Assembly: GCA_029961685.1 (NCBI GenBank)
Contig: JARWKL010000007.1
Span: 28,343,013-28,407,012 of the forward strand
From: Aristolochia californica
Taxonomy: Eukaryota > Streptophyta > Magnoliopsida > Piperales > Aristolochiaceae
DNA: 64,000 bases
Reading direction: 5' to 3'
The position numbers and the translations under genes are program-made. The notes beneath the pieces are model-generated. The model saw only the letters and a program-made list of their open reading frames with translations. It ran no database searches and had not been told where the DNA came from. This document shows positions 39,657 through 49,496 of the stretch, piece by piece; position 1 is the first letter of the stretch; each line of letters starts with the position of its first letter.

Positions 39657-39859
39657 TGTTGAAATGAGCTATAAATTATGTAATTTGTTATCGTAATTAT
39701 AGGGTACAAGTTGTTTCCTTGATTTGTTTCTGATTTTAAGATCTAAATTGGATCTTAATTAGGTTGTAAATGTATTATAAAAAACCTCAATGAGGAGAAG
39801 AATAGAGATCATGAGAAAATTCTTTGTATGTGTTATTGCTTTGGTTACTCCGTTTGACA
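39657..39859 (+). repeat. Copia 5' LTR
   Basis: 203 bp, TGTTGAAATGAGC ... CCGTTTGACA. A TATA-like TATTATAAAAAA lies near 39773. It differs from the 3' LTR at roughly 25 positions by eye. Confidence 0.95.
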
Positions 39860-39871
39860 TGGTATCAGAGC
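39860..39871 (+). other. Copia primer-binding site
   Basis: TGGTATCAGAGC, an exact tRNA-iMet type primer site, begins at the first base after the LTR. Confidence 0.92.
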
Positions 39872-39896
39872 AGGAGAAGTCTGCTGTCATCGCCAT

Positions 39897-40918
39897 GGAT
39901 GAAGAAGTTGTCCTATAGCTGAAGACCAAAGCAACAACTATGTCACCGGAGGAGAAAAAACCAATAGGGATCTGCTCTGCCGTCACCATGAACGAAGAAG
40001 AGGTCTACATTTTATATCTTCACCTTCAGTCGTTGCATAAAACCACCAAATTCCGCCACCCGAACTCCGCTGGAACCCACCAAACCGCTGCCGAACTACC
40101 GCCGAACCACTGCTCGGTGCATCATCAACTCGGCAAAGAGGAAGAGCTTCCTTTGCCGTAGCCGTGAATAGAATCACCGTCACAGAAGATCGGAGGAAGC
40201 TCCAAAAGCTGCTGACACCAAGCTACCTCTCGACCTCCCAGCAAACCATGTCATCGTCGAAACCAGAAGGATCACTGTAGTCACCGAAGGAAGCCGATGA
40301 CCTCTGTTTTTCTCTGCGACTACCAACTGTCCCGTTGAAACCTCATCGCCGACGATCACAGATGACCGCACCATCGGCCCCGTGGTTGTTGCCGACCATT
40401 GTGCGGAAGGAAGCCGATGTTGCCGCTGCCGAAGAAGAAGACGATGACTCCGATTAAATTTTAACTAACTTAGGAAAATTTCATCGAGCGTCGGCCCACT
40501 CCTATTCCGGACCCTGAACTAGACCATACTAAACCGAACCCGAACAGGACCAGACCGAACTGAACCGGACCTGAACTGGACCATAATCATACCGGACCAG
40601 CACCCAACTGGACCTGATAGAACTGAATCGGACCACAATCGGACTGGACCCAAATTGAACCAGACCAAACCAAACCAAACTGGATCAAACCGAATTTCTA
40701 GACCAGAACAAAACAAAATCCGAATAAACCCAGAGACAGACATTGAGGAACTATCGTCAAATATTTTTAAAATCTAACAACTGGGTATGCACTCATTGTG
40801 GGGAAAAAGGCCGTTCGTAATAGTGTTGTACGAGATTATTGATTATCCAGAGTGGTGGGACTTCTCAAAAAAACCTCAGAAAAAGATTGTTGGAGAAAAG
40901 GTGCTGCCTACAGCGAAT
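39897..40918 (+). pseudogene. gag: Copia gag remnant ending in a broken zinc knuckle
   Basis: The region where the copia capsid protein should start. An ATG at 39895 is followed by a stop within eight codons, and no long frame covers the region (the longest is 73 codons, 39940-40161). The composition changes from GC-rich (39.9-40.45 kb) to a degenerate ACCGAAC-type repeat (40.5-40.7 kb). The only recognisable domain is near the end: at 40782 the frame reads NWVCTHCGEKGRS followed by two stops, and a second frame continues YEIIDYPEWWDF. That is a CX2C-type zinc knuckle with its last residues disrupted. The gypsy element inserted just after this, at 40919. A capsid identity is inferred from position. 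Confidence 0.6.
40499..40710 (+). repeat. Degenerate ACCGAACC/CCGGACC low-complexity tract
   Basis: About 210 bp made of imperfect hexamer-like units (GGACC, ACCGAAC, AACCAGACC, AAACCAAACC). It is almost free of T runs, unlike everything around it, and probably arose by slippage. No consistent frame runs through it on the + strand. Confidence 0.7.
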
Positions 40919-40923
40919 GTTGC

Positions 40924-41347
40924 TGTTAGGATCCTCACGAGCCATGGATCTTGTCACCCTCCTCTCTTCTCTTCCTTCCATTACCTTGCTTGACATTGAG
41001 ATGTAATGATGGAATGATGGAGATTGAGTTTCGGAAAGGATAATTTCGGAAAAGAATTGGGGAAAAACGGGAGAGAGCTTGAAGGAGCTCTTGACCTGTT
41101 TATCTAATTTACTCTAGCTAAAGTAGACTCAATTCATATCTCTCATTACCCTAGCCGTCCCCTTAAATAGGGTTGAGGACGTCCAAAACACTAAAAACCC
41201 CTTGGGTCAATGGTTCAAACCAATAAATGCTAAACCAACCCAAACCAAAGAAAAAACCAAACCAAAAATAATTACATGGAAATTGAAAAACACATTCATT
41301 AATTCCTATGCCTATTGGTAACTCGTGATGCTATAGAGTCCATAACA
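40924..41347 (-). repeat. Gypsy 3' LTR
   Basis: A 424-bp LTR. On the - strand CCCTATTTAAGGGG (near 41160) is the likely TATA region. It pairs with 45738-46160. Confidence 0.95.
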
Positions 41348-41361
41348 TCACCCCCCTCCTG
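41348..41361 (-). other. Gypsy polypurine tract
   Basis: On the - strand the sequence before the 3' LTR reads AGGAGGGGGGTGA, the expected plus-strand primer site. It also overlaps the end of the chromodomain reading frame. Confidence 0.8.
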
Positions 41362-41362
41362 G

Positions 41363-41505
41363 AGAAAGAACTTGTCCTCAAGCTCGAAGGAAGGATATAA
41401 GAGTCAAAATGCTGATAACGGCTCCCATGTGGTGTCACTGGGGTCGACATCTGCCCACTGGATGAGAATTTCCCAATCACCTTGAATGTGGCGTGTTTTT
41501 ACCAC
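41363..41505 (-). pseudogene. pol: Gypsy chromodomain remnant
   Basis: In the same frame as the integrase tail, but after a TAG at 41506-41508, the - strand encodes a chromodomain-like segment. It has VVKTRHIQGDWEILIQW, then TTWEPLSAF and YPSFELEDKFF. The aromatic and acidic positions (W, W-E, Y-P, F, LEDKF) fit integrase-linked chromodomains, which bind modified histones and steer insertion into heterochromatin. A second stop, TGA at 41404-41406, falls inside it. Location in a satellite array agrees with that targeting, but this particular copy landed inside a copia element. Confidence 0.8.
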
Positions 41506-41898
41506 CTAAACTGGAATAGAAAGGACTCTGCCCTCATGTAGTGGTGGCAGTGGAGTGTGCAGTAGGGGCGAGTCACCCTGGAAGGGCTTCAATTGGGAGA
41601 CGTGAAATACATTATGGATCTTTGATTCCAGTGGTAGCTGCAAGCGGTATGCCACGGGCCCAATTTTGTCCAATACCTGAAATGGACCATAATATTTTGG
41701 AGACAGCTTATGGCGCTTGGATGTAGTCAGAGATAGCTGGCGGTAGTGTTGAAGCTTTAACCACACATAGTCCCCATGGAAATAAGATACCTCCCAGTAC
41801 TTCTTATCATAATAGAATTTCATAGAGTGTTGGGCTTCTTGTAGATGAGTATGTACCTCAGTGAGCATAGCATCTCTTTCAGCTAACGCTTGGTCCAA
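41506..41898 (-). pseudogene. pol: Gypsy integrase C-terminal part
   Basis: A 130-codon open segment downstream of the integrase core. It shows the usual tail: [16 protein letters not shown], then [17 protein letters not shown] (the GPY/F module, about residues 60-80), then [13 protein letters not shown]. The tail binds DNA and links to the chromodomain. It is separated from the core by a TGA at 42010-42012 and about 100 bp that stay recognisable in the same reading frame. It ends at a premature TAG. Confidence 0.88.
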
Positions 41899-42009
41899 AG
41901 TGACGACTTTGGATGCCCCAGGTTCATATGGTAAAAAATGAGGTGGATCTCTGCCATAAACTACCGTGAAAGGTGTAGTTCCCAGTGCTGTGTGGTAAGA
42001 TGTGTTATA

Positions 42010-42396
42010 TCAAAATTCATCCCATGAAAGCCATTTCACCCACCATCTAGATGCGTCCCCCACAAAACAACGAAGATACATTTTAATCATGCGATTGACG
42101 ACCTCTGTTTGTCCGTCCGTTTGTGGATGATATGCAGACGAAAATGCCAATTGGGTGCCCTGTAATTTGAATAATTCCTTCCAAAAGATACTGGTAAAAA
42201 TGGCATCCCTGTCACTGATAATGGATGAGGGAATTCCGTGTAATCGGACAATGTTGTCCATAAATAATTGAGCGACCTGAGCAGCAGTATATGGATGCAC
42301 CAAAGCAATGAAGTGACCATATTTTGAAAACCGATCAACGACGACGAATATCACAGATTTACCTGATGAAACGGGAAGGCCAGAAATGAAGTCCAT
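42010..42396 (-). pseudogene. pol: Gypsy integrase catalytic core
   Basis: A 128-codon segment with the integrase core of Ty3/gypsy elements. The first acidic residue is in MDFISGLP at the start, VVVDRFSKYGHF follows, then the second aspartate in ISDRDAIFTS and the glutamate in YHPQTDGQTEVVNR. All three catalytic acids are visible. Just upstream (about 42480-42600) the - strand still shows an HHCC zinc-finger remnant, including a CQIC pair. The segment stops at TGA where family members have an aromatic residue before YNTSYH. It catalysed insertion of the cDNA when intact. Confidence 0.92.
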
Positions 42397-42621
42397 GGAA
42401 ATGTCGAACCAGATTTGAGACGGTAGTTGCAGAGGTTGCAGTAGGCCGGCCGGACTTAAAGATTCGGCCTTGTTTCATTGACAAATCTGACAAGCAGCTA
42501 CATAATCAACAATTGTGCTCTTCATGCCCTTCCAGTAAAAGTCCCGACTGATTCGGAGATATGTTTTCTGTCAACCCTCATGTGTGCTATCATGGATAGA
42601 GGACAGGATGGTGTGAAGAAG

Positions 42622-43304
42622 TTAGGACGTGTGATGCATAAAGATCCAATTTTTGTATACTATGAGACGATCCTGAATCGTCCAATGAGGAGCTGTTGTC
42701 CCCTGTTGAATATCCTGATATAATGACATGAGATCCGGATATTGATGTACTTCCTCACGAATAGAATCTAATACCAGTGAACGTGGGTGACTGATAGCAT
42801 AAACTTGTGTGGCTGAATTATCCCGACGTGATAAAGCATCAGCCCCCAAATTCGAACTACCTGGCTTATAGTGAACCGTAAAATCGAAGCCCATGAGTTT
42901 AGTTAACTAATGCTACTGTGGGGATTTGGTGAGGCACTGTTTAAGAAGATACTTGAGGCTGCAATGATCTGTACGAATGAGAAATGGTCGTCCCCAAAGA
43001 TAAGGTCACCAATGTTGGACAGCCATGGCTAACCCAATCAATTCCCTCTCATATGCAGCTAACTTATGGTGGTGTTGTCCCAACTGGTGGCTGAAATAAG
43101 CAATGGGTGTCCCAATTGTTGTAACACTGCCCCTATACCTCCCCCGAATGCATCACATTCCACCACAAAGTCTCCCTCAAAATCTGGTAATTGTAGGACT
43201 GGCATTGAGGCTAAGGCCTCCTTTAATAGGTGAAAGGCCTGTTCCGCTGAAGAAGACCAGTGGAAGGCATGTTTTTTGAGAAGGTTGTTGAGTGGTGCTG
43301 CTAT
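42622..43304 (-). pseudogene. pol: Gypsy RNase H and linker remnant
   Basis: Downstream of the reverse transcriptase on the - strand. The first part (about 43170-43300) reads AFHWSSSAEQAFHLLKEALA and VVECDAFGGGIGAVL, the start of RNase H with its catalytic aspartate region. A frameshift lies near 43110. The other frame continues to IRTDHCSLKYLLKQ near 42960, with two TAG stops at about 42908-42922. The open segment 42622-42894 then carries FTVHYKPGSSNLGADALSR, the conserved end of the domain, and a spacer leading into integrase. RNase H removes the RNA template during reverse transcription. Confidence 0.85.
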
Positions 43305-43951
43305 CTAGCCATAAGATTGGATAAATTTTCTGTAATATCCCACTAGGCCCAAAAATCCCCTTAATGCTGTAATGGAGGTGGGAATCGGCCAATCTGTTAC
43401 TGCTTGTATCTTGCTCTGGTCAACTTTCACGCCCACAACTGATATGACGTGGCCCAAATATGCCACCTCAGATGTACCCATAGAACATTTTGATTTATTC
43501 AAAACCAAATGATGAGAGCGTAGAATGGTAAATACCTGGTGGAGGTGGTGGAGATGTTCTTCCCAATTTTTGCTATAGACTAGAATGTCATAAAAAAGAC
43601 TAACACATAGTTGCGCAGAAGTGATGAAAATACCTCATTCATGAGGGCTTGAAAGGTGGAGGGTGCATTGGAGAGACCGAAGGGCATGACGAGGAACTCG
43701 AAATTACCGTGATGTGTGCGGAACGCAGTCTTCTCCACATCCGCCGGGTGAACTCTTATTTGATGATAGCCCGATTTCAAATCTAATTTGGTAAAAATTG
43801 TTGCACCATGTAATTCATCCAGCAACTCGTCCACGACTGGAATGGGAAACTTGTCTTTAATTGTCTGCAAGTTGAGTTGCCTATAGTAGACACAAAACCT
43901 CCATGATTTATCCTTTTTACGTACTAGTAACACTGGTGAGGAAAAAGGAGA
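43305..43951 (-). pseudogene. pol: Gypsy reverse transcriptase, frameshifted at the active site
   Basis: The piece 43580-43951 shows [26 protein letters not shown] (with one catalytic aspartate), [21 protein letters not shown] and NEVF. Near a six-A run at 43592-43597 the frame shifts by one base, exactly at the active-site box. In the continuing frame the first of the two adjacent aspartates is read as tyrosine (YDILVYS). The second piece, 43305-43508, reads LNKSKCSMGTSEVAYLGHVI and ALRGFLGLVGYYRKFIQSYG and ends at a premature TAG. A TGA (43949-43951) also interrupts the N-terminal side. This copy could not make active enzyme. Confidence 0.93.
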
Positions 43952-45097
43952 TCAACTGGGTTGGATCACGCCTTGAGCGAGCATATGCATGCACTGTCGT
44001 TCTATTTCATCTTTCTGTATATGCGGGTAATTATAAGGCCGCACCACTACTGGATCAGTTCCCAACTTTAAACGAATGCAGTGATCGTAGTGACGCACTG
44101 GTGGTAGACCCGTAGGGTCATTAAATAAATCCGCAAATGCTGTAAGTAAAGGAGCTAACTGACCATCACCATTGTGTTGAAGCTGTAAAGTGTGAAGTGC
44201 GTTAGGGACCTGTGCCACAATACCTTGTAATGTAATCTGACCCTGTGGTGCTGTAAATGTCATAGTCCGAGCCTGAAAGTCCCATAATATAGGTCCTAAT
44301 AACTGAAGCCATTTGACCCCGAGCACCAAATCAAATCCAGCCAAGGGAATGACTAGTAAATCTGCTTGAAAGGAATGTCTCTCAATGGTGAAAGGGGTGT
44401 TTGCACATAACCCCACACTTGCAATTTTAGCCCCATTGGCCACTGAAACCGAGAGTCCCCTTTGCTGTTGAATTTTCAATCCCAATTGTTGCGCGGCTGG
44501 TTCACTGATAAAATTATGTGTGCTGCCAGAATCAACTAAAGCAAGTAGCATGAGATGATGTAACCTGGCCTTTACCTGCATGGTATTAGAACTACGTAGG
44601 CCATGCATGGCCTGGAGGGAGAGCTCTGGTTCTTGTTGTACCTCTTCAACAAATTCATTTTCAGGAAGCTCTTCTGAATCTTCTTCCAACAGTTCAATAC
44701 TGAATAAGCGTTTACAGGTATGTCCTGGAAGGAATTGTTCGTCACAATTAAAACATAGGCCTTTCGCCTTTCTAGCTTCCATTTCCTGTTTAGTCAAAAA
44801 TTTACGTGGCATAGTGTGTGGAGGCACACTGGTAGACTGATCTGCTCGGTTAGGGGCAGAGAACCCAAAACTTGGACCAAATGCAGTACCCTGTATTCTG
44901 TTGTTCCAAAATGGTTTTCGGTGTAAAGACTCTTTTAGAACTCTCTGTTTGTGTTCCACAGCTCTGGCATAATTCATTGCTGAGTCCAAATTTGTCGGAC
45001 CAAGTAATTCCACTTCCAATCTAACCGCCTCTGTCAATCCAGCATTAAAAATCTGAACATGGAGGTGAGGAGGAACAAATTCACTGGCTCGGGCCAT
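43952..45097 (-). pseudogene. gag-pol: Gypsy gag C-terminus, zinc knuckle and protease
   Basis: The longest intact frame of the window, 381 codons. Residues 1-60 continue the capsid domain (ARASEFVPP, AMNYARAVEHKQ). A zinc knuckle lies at 115-128 (C115, C118, H126, C128 in GLCFNCDEQFLPGHTCKR), which packages the RNA. The aspartic protease follows, with active-site DSGSTHNF at 189-196 and the flap-side DLVLGVKWL at 256-264. From about residue 332 the reverse transcriptase N-terminus begins (LPPVRHYDH, RPYNYPHIQKDEIE). The frame is the same as that of 45101-45613, from which a single TAA separates it, and it ends at a TGA just before [10 protein letters not shown]. Confidence 0.93.
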
Positions 45098-45100
45098 CCT

Positions 45101-45613
45101 TTATTGGAACGTTTTTTGGTAAACTTCTAAGGTGCCTGTCTGTTTATAGTAGATCAATTCCCCCACTGGGTTGCTGCTAGCTGGAGGTCCAAACCTCAAC
45201 TGGAAAGCATGTTTAAAGTGCAGCCAATCTTGAGTGGAATGGACATTTCGGTAGTGATGGAACCACATGAGCGCTTCATCGAGCAGGTGGTAGGCAACCA
45301 AAGTAACCTTGTCAATTTCCACCGTTTGTTGATGATAGAAGAATTGTTCACATTTCGTGAACCACAGTAAAGGATCTTTAGAGCCATCATATATAGGAAA
45401 GTTAAGTTTAAAGTACCTTGGAACCGTGGATGGTCCTTGTGCGTGAGTAGCCATGGGAACCAGTGGTTGGCGCAGGGGTGGATTTTGTGGTGGCGTAAAT
45501 TGTTGGTGATGTACTGGTTGTGGTTGAAAATTGGTGGTTGGTGGTAGCGTTGGTGCTTGAAGTGCAACAAGTTGTCGGATGACTGTTTGGAGAGATGATT
45601 CCAACGTATGCAA
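45101..45613 (-). pseudogene. gag: Gypsy gag N-terminal part
   Basis: 170 codons from an ATG at 45613. A proline/glutamine-rich start (residues 20-65) leads into the retrotransposon gag domain: YFKLNFPIYDGSKDPLLWF (86-104), then ALMWFHH and DWLHFKHAFQLRFGPP (128-143). The protein forms the virus-like particle. It ends at a TAA, and the next frame begins at the same register two codons on, so this is one gag gene broken by one nonsense change. About 125 bp of leader lie between the frame and the primer site. Confidence 0.9.
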
Positions 45614-45720
45614 TGTATTATTGATGTGAGAAATTTCAGTACCTTGAAGAGTGGATCGTTGTTGAAGTTCTGAAAGTACTTGACATATGTCCTCTAGAGA
45701 AGAGGAATCACCGAGGTGGA

Positions 45721-45734
45721 CCTGTCTGATGCCA
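45721..45734 (-). other. Gypsy primer-binding site
   Basis: The - strand reads TGGCATCAGACAGG three bases after the 5' LTR end. It resembles the tRNA-iMet site TGGTATCAGAGC with changes, so it is a variant or degraded primer site. Confidence 0.65.
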
Positions 45735-45737
45735 TGT

Positions 45738-46160
45738 TGTTAGGATCCTCATGAGCCATGTATCTTGTCACCCTCCTCTCTTCTCTTCCTTCCATTACCT
45801 TGCTTGACTTTGAGATGTAATGATGGAATGATGGAGATTGAGTTTCGGAAAGGAGAATTTCGAAAAAGAATTGGGGAAAAACGGGAGAGAGCTTGAAGGA
45901 GCTCTTGACCTGTTTATCTAATTTACTCTAGCTAAAGTAGACTAAATTCATATCTCTCATTACCCTAGTCGTCCCCTTAAATAGGGTTGAGGACGTCCAA
46001 AACACTAAAGACCCCTTGGGTCAATGGTTCAAACCAATAAATGCTAAACCAACCCAAACCAAAGACAAAACCAAACCTAAAACAATTACATGGAAATTGA
46101 AAAACACATTCATTATTCCTACGCCTGTTGGTAACTCGTGATGCTATAGAGTTCATAACA
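45738..46160 (-). repeat. Gypsy 5' LTR
   Basis: A 423-bp partner of 40924-41347. About half of the differences between the two are transitions. Confidence 0.95.
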
Positions 46161-46165
46161 GTTGC

Positions 46166-46527
46166 CCATCCAGGTATTATCGATAAAGCATCAGTATTCT
46201 CCACATATTCTAAGAAATAGAACTTGGATTATTGATATAGGTGCATCAGATCACATGACGAGGGATTCCAGTCAGTTAACATTTGTCCTACCTTCTCCTC
46301 AATCCGTTATTTCCACCGCCAATGGTAGTACCTATCCTATTGCTGGCGAAGGGCCAATTATCTTGTCGAATAATCTTACATTAGATATTGTCCTTGTTGT
46401 TCCATCTCTTGAATACAATTTGTTGTCTGTTAGCCAAATTACTTCAACTCTTGCTTGTACTATAACTTTCTGGCCCTCCTTTTGTCTTTCAGGACATTCT
46501 AACCCGGAAGATTGGTTATGGAGGTAG
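46166..46527 (+). pseudogene. pol: Copia protease
   Basis: An open frame of about 120 codons directly after the gypsy target duplication. It contains the copia aspartic-protease motif WIIDIGASDHMT (active-site D about 25 codons in), followed by STANGSTYPIAGEG and YNLLSVSQI, the usual order in copia polyproteins. In the family the residue after the active aspartate is normally S or T; here it is I, which probably abolishes activity. The protease cut the Gag-Pol polyprotein. The frame is lost after residue 120, before the pre-integrase domain. The apparent ATG lies within the target duplication and is not a real start. Confidence 0.88.
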
Positions 46528-47276
46528 ACTGGGTAAACTCTACTATTTGGAGTTAATAGAGAATGGGGGATAAAAAATCAGTCAGGCAAATCAAGCTAGT
46601 AGTGAAGAAAGGGCTCAAGTAAATATATGGTTATGGCACTGAAGACTCGACCATCTTTCCTTTGGTTATCTTAAGAAATTGCTACCACAACTTTTTTCAG
46701 GTTTGAATAATTTGGATTTTCATTGTGACACTTATGAACTGGCTAAGAGCCACCGTATCTCTTATTTACTGAGTTTGAATAAGATTTCTAAACCTTTTGA
46801 GGTTATTTATTCTGATGTTGGGGGTCCTATAAAGGTTCCCTCTATTTCTCGAGCTCGATATTTTGTGACATTTATTGATGAATGCACTAGAATGACTTGG
46901 GTATCCCTACTGGTAAAAAAGAGTTATGTGTGTCTAGCTTTTCAAAAATTTCCTCAAATGGTACACACTCAGTACCATAAGTAGATTCATGTTTTGCATT
47001 TTGACAATGGTACTGAGTTTGTTGATACTTCTCTTGGTAATTTTTTGAACAATCATGGAATTCATCATCAAACCTCATGCACCTATACTCTCCAACAAAA
47101 TGGATTGGCAGAGAGGAAGAATAAAAAACTTTTGGAAGTAGTGTGTGCCTCTCTCTTTGGCATGAACATGCCTCAGTTTTATTGGGCTGAAGTTGTAAAA
47201 TTTGCTGCCTACTTTATCAATCGAACACCTTCTCGAGTTATAGACTTTCAAACTCCTAAAAACAAATGCACTCCCT
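46528..47276 (+). pseudogene. pol: Copia pre-integrase domain and integrase core
   Basis: Three broken pieces. Around 46625-46700 the sequence reads LWHW, a stop, then RLDHLSFGYLKKLLPQ. A zinc-binding region follows in which the second cysteine is replaced (FHCDTYELAKSHR). The core begins at about 46780: the first catalytic aspartate is in IYSDVGGP, a TAG lies at 46981-46983 in frame, the second aspartate is in LHFDNGTEF, and the glutamate is in NGLAERKN, 36 residues later (the D,D-35/36-E pattern of copia integrase). It ends at a stop at about 47276. It carried out cDNA insertion when intact. Confidence 0.92.
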
Positions 47277-48000
47277 AATTTCCATTCCCCATCTTTCGAA
47301 TCCTGAACCCCGTGTTTTTTGGTGTACTATATATGTTCATATCCCAAAAGTCTTGCGAAATAAACTTGATCCATGTGCCAAACGATGTGTTTTTGTTGGC
47401 TATTCTGATTTTCAAAAGGGATATTAGTGCTACGATCCACACACCCAAAATCTCCATGTAACTCTAGATGCCTCATTCCATGAATTACAACCTTATTACT
47501 CAGGAGGAGTCTCTCGGAATTCTCTTCACGGGAAGAACTCAAGTGAAGAGAATGTTCAACAAAAAAATAGCGGAGGGGCTGAGTTTACTGAGTTAGAAGC
47601 AAAGAATGAATTTCTTAAACAACTAGGTCATCATGATGTGCAACAAGACTATGCTCCCAACCATGACGGCGAGAGTGAATCATTAAATTCTCCTGAAGAA
47701 TCCTCAGAGTTGCCTCCGTCTGCACCATCAACTGAAGAATCAACCCAGAATGTTCCTCCTCAAATAAATACGAATCTTATGTTTGATGAATCTATTGAAA
47801 CATGTGTTCCTACAGAAAATATAACTCCTAGATATCCACAAAGATTGAATAGGGGAATTCCAAAGAAATAGTATGAACCTAATCTTGAAGCCAAGACAAA
47901 ATACTCAATCAACAACTATGTGTCCTCCCATAGGTTGACTAAATCATCTGCATTTACTGTTGATTAATTATCCAAGGTTGCTATTCCTAGTAATGTACAT
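47277..48000 (+). pseudogene. pol: Copia integrase tail and linker
   Basis: About 720 bp between the integrase core and reverse transcriptase. It is readable in pieces: NKLDPCAKRCVFVGYSDFQK near 47360-47420, typical of the copia integrase C-terminus, then a TAG. An acidic, serine/proline-rich spacer follows, with an open piece 47638-47871 ending YPQRLNRGIPKK and two further stops at about 47869 and 47965. The spacer sequence is poorly conserved in the family, so the assignment rests on position and the first motif. Confidence 0.8.
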
Positions 48001-48633
48001 GATGCATTAGTTGATCCAAAATGGAAAAAGGCGATGAACGAAGAGATGGAGGCTCTACAAAAGAATGCCACTTGGGAACTTGTTTCAAAGCCTAAAGAAG
48101 TGAAGACAATTGGATGTCGATGGGTGTTCACGGTGAAACTCAAACCGGATGGAAGTATTGAAAGATATAAAGCTCGGCCAGTTGCAAAGGGATATATGCA
48201 AAGGTATGGGATAGACTATCAGGATACTTTTGCACCAGTAGCTAAGATCAATACAATTCGCATTCTTATATCTGTAGCAGCAAATCGAGACTGGCCTCTA
48301 CAACAATTTGATGCTAACAATGCCTTTCTCAAAGGAGACTTAGAAGAAGAAGTCTACATGGAGCTACCACTTAGAGTTAAAAGTAGTTCTTTATGTCAAG
48401 GTAAAGTCTATAAAATGAAGAAGTCATTGTACAGGTTGAAACAATCCCCTAGAACATGGTTTGGAAGATTCTCGGCTACAATAAAGGAGTTTGGCAATAA
48501 GCAAAGTAACTCAGATCATACTTTGTTTATAAAATGGAAAGAAGGAAAAGTAATGGCTTTAATTGTGTATGTTGATGATATGGTCTTGACAGGAGATGAC
48601 CCATGTGAAATGCAAGCTTACAAGAGTATTTAA
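48001..48633 (+). pseudogene. pol: Copia reverse transcriptase
   Basis: The best-preserved copia domain, 199 codons from the ATG at 48034, with homology starting slightly upstream (DALVDPKWKKAM). Motifs in order: GCRWVFTVKLKPDGSIERYK (28-46), YKARPVAKGY, FAPVAKINTIR (67-76), QQFDANNAFLKGDLEEEVYM (90-109, with the first catalytic aspartate), SLYRLKQSPRTW (131-142) and IVYVDDMVLTG (177-187, the YVDD active site). It copies the element RNA into DNA. All three acidic residues are present, but the frame breaks at about 48633 and joins the next piece only through a frameshift. Confidence 0.95.
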
Positions 48634-48647
48634 CCACTAAATTCGAA

Positions 48648-49489
48648 ATGAAGGATCTCAAACAACTTAAATATTTATTAGGAATTGAGGTGGCAAGATC
48701 GAAACATGGAGTCTTCCTTTCACAACGAAAATATGTGTTGGATCTTCTAGCCGAAACCAGAACGCTTGATTGTAAACTAGTAGAGACGCCCATAGAAATG
48801 AATCATAAGCTCGGAATTCTCTCAGATCAAATCCCAACAAGCAAAGGGCGTTATCAGAAATTAGTTGGAAGATTATTCTACCTATCACACACAAGACCAG
48901 ACATAGCATATGCAATGAGCGTTGTGAGTCAGTTCATGCATCCACCAAGTGAAGAACATATGGAAGCAGTCTATCAGATCTTGAGATACTTAAAGAGTGC
49001 TCCAGGAAAAGGTTGGTTATTCATAAAAAAAGGGTGTCTCTAACATTGAAGAATACACAGATTCTGATTGGGTAGGAGATCAGCCAACCAGAAGATCTAC
49101 GTCTGGTTACGTTACTTTTGTGGAAGGTAGTATCAAGATCAAGTGTTAAAGCTGAATTTCGAGGCATGGCTCATGGTGTATGCAAATTGTTATGGATAAG
49201 AAATATCATGAGGGACTTAGGGATTGAATATGCTGAGTCTATGAATCTTTACTGTGATAATAAGGCAGCCATCGAAATTGCAAAAAATACAGTTCAACAC
49301 GATTGCACTGAACATGTTGAAGTTGATAGCCATTTCATCAAGGAAAATCTTGATGCAAAGGTTATACAATTTCTTGTTATTCCATCCGAGAGTCAGTTGG
49401 CTGATATGCTCACGAAAGGAGTATTAGGGAAAGTATTTCATGGTATAATTGACAAGTTGGGCATGATCAACATCTATGCACCAACTTGA
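48648..49489 (+). pseudogene. pol: Copia reverse transcriptase thumb and RNase H
   Basis: A first piece (48648-49043) carries MKDLKQLKYLLGIEV, GVFLSQRKYVLDLL, RYQKLVGRLFYL and TRPDIAYAMSVVSQFMHPP, the connection after the YVDD box. It ends at a stop near 49041. In another frame EYTDSDWVGD and RRSTSGYVTF (about 49050-49115) start RNase H. A further shift leads to 49118-49489, with VSRSSVKAEFRGMAHG, LYCDNKAAIEIAKN and QLADMLTKG. The catalytic acids in TDSDW, AEF and CDN are visible. The frame ends just before the polypurine tract, as in complete copia elements. Confidence 0.93.
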
Positions 49490-49496
49490 GGGGGAG
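49484..49496 (+). other. Copia polypurine tract
   Basis: ACTTGAGGGGGAG immediately before the 3' LTR is the plus-strand primer site. It follows the pol stop codon directly. Confidence 0.85.

Larger units (their letters stand above)
40924..46160 (-). mobile_element. Ty3/gypsy chromovirus retrotransposon
   Basis: A 5,237-bp element on the - strand. LTRs lie at 40924-41347 (3') and 45738-46160 (5'), TGTTATG ... CCTAACA, about 96.5% identical (14 substitutions and one indel by eye). The target duplication GTTGC is perfect (40919-40923 and 46161-46165). Domain order is gag, zinc knuckle, protease, reverse transcriptase, RNase H, integrase, chromodomain. That order and the C-terminal chromodomain place it among plant chromoviruses; the small size fits the Reina-like end of that group, which is inference. 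At least seven premature stops and two frameshifts make it non-functional. Confidence 0.96.

Noticed and set aside
40180..40743. Minus-strand frames in the copia gag region, including the 40519-40743 frame rich in G, P and V
   Set aside because: The second arises from the degenerate ACCGAACC tract and the first from a GC-rich stretch. No domain is recognised, and position fits a decayed copia gag on the other strand.
41541..44840. Open frames on the strand opposite the gypsy gag-pol (41541-41726, 43903-44115, 44580-44840)
   Set aside because: They lie antisense to segments with clear protease, reverse transcriptase and integrase motifs, and show no motifs of their own.
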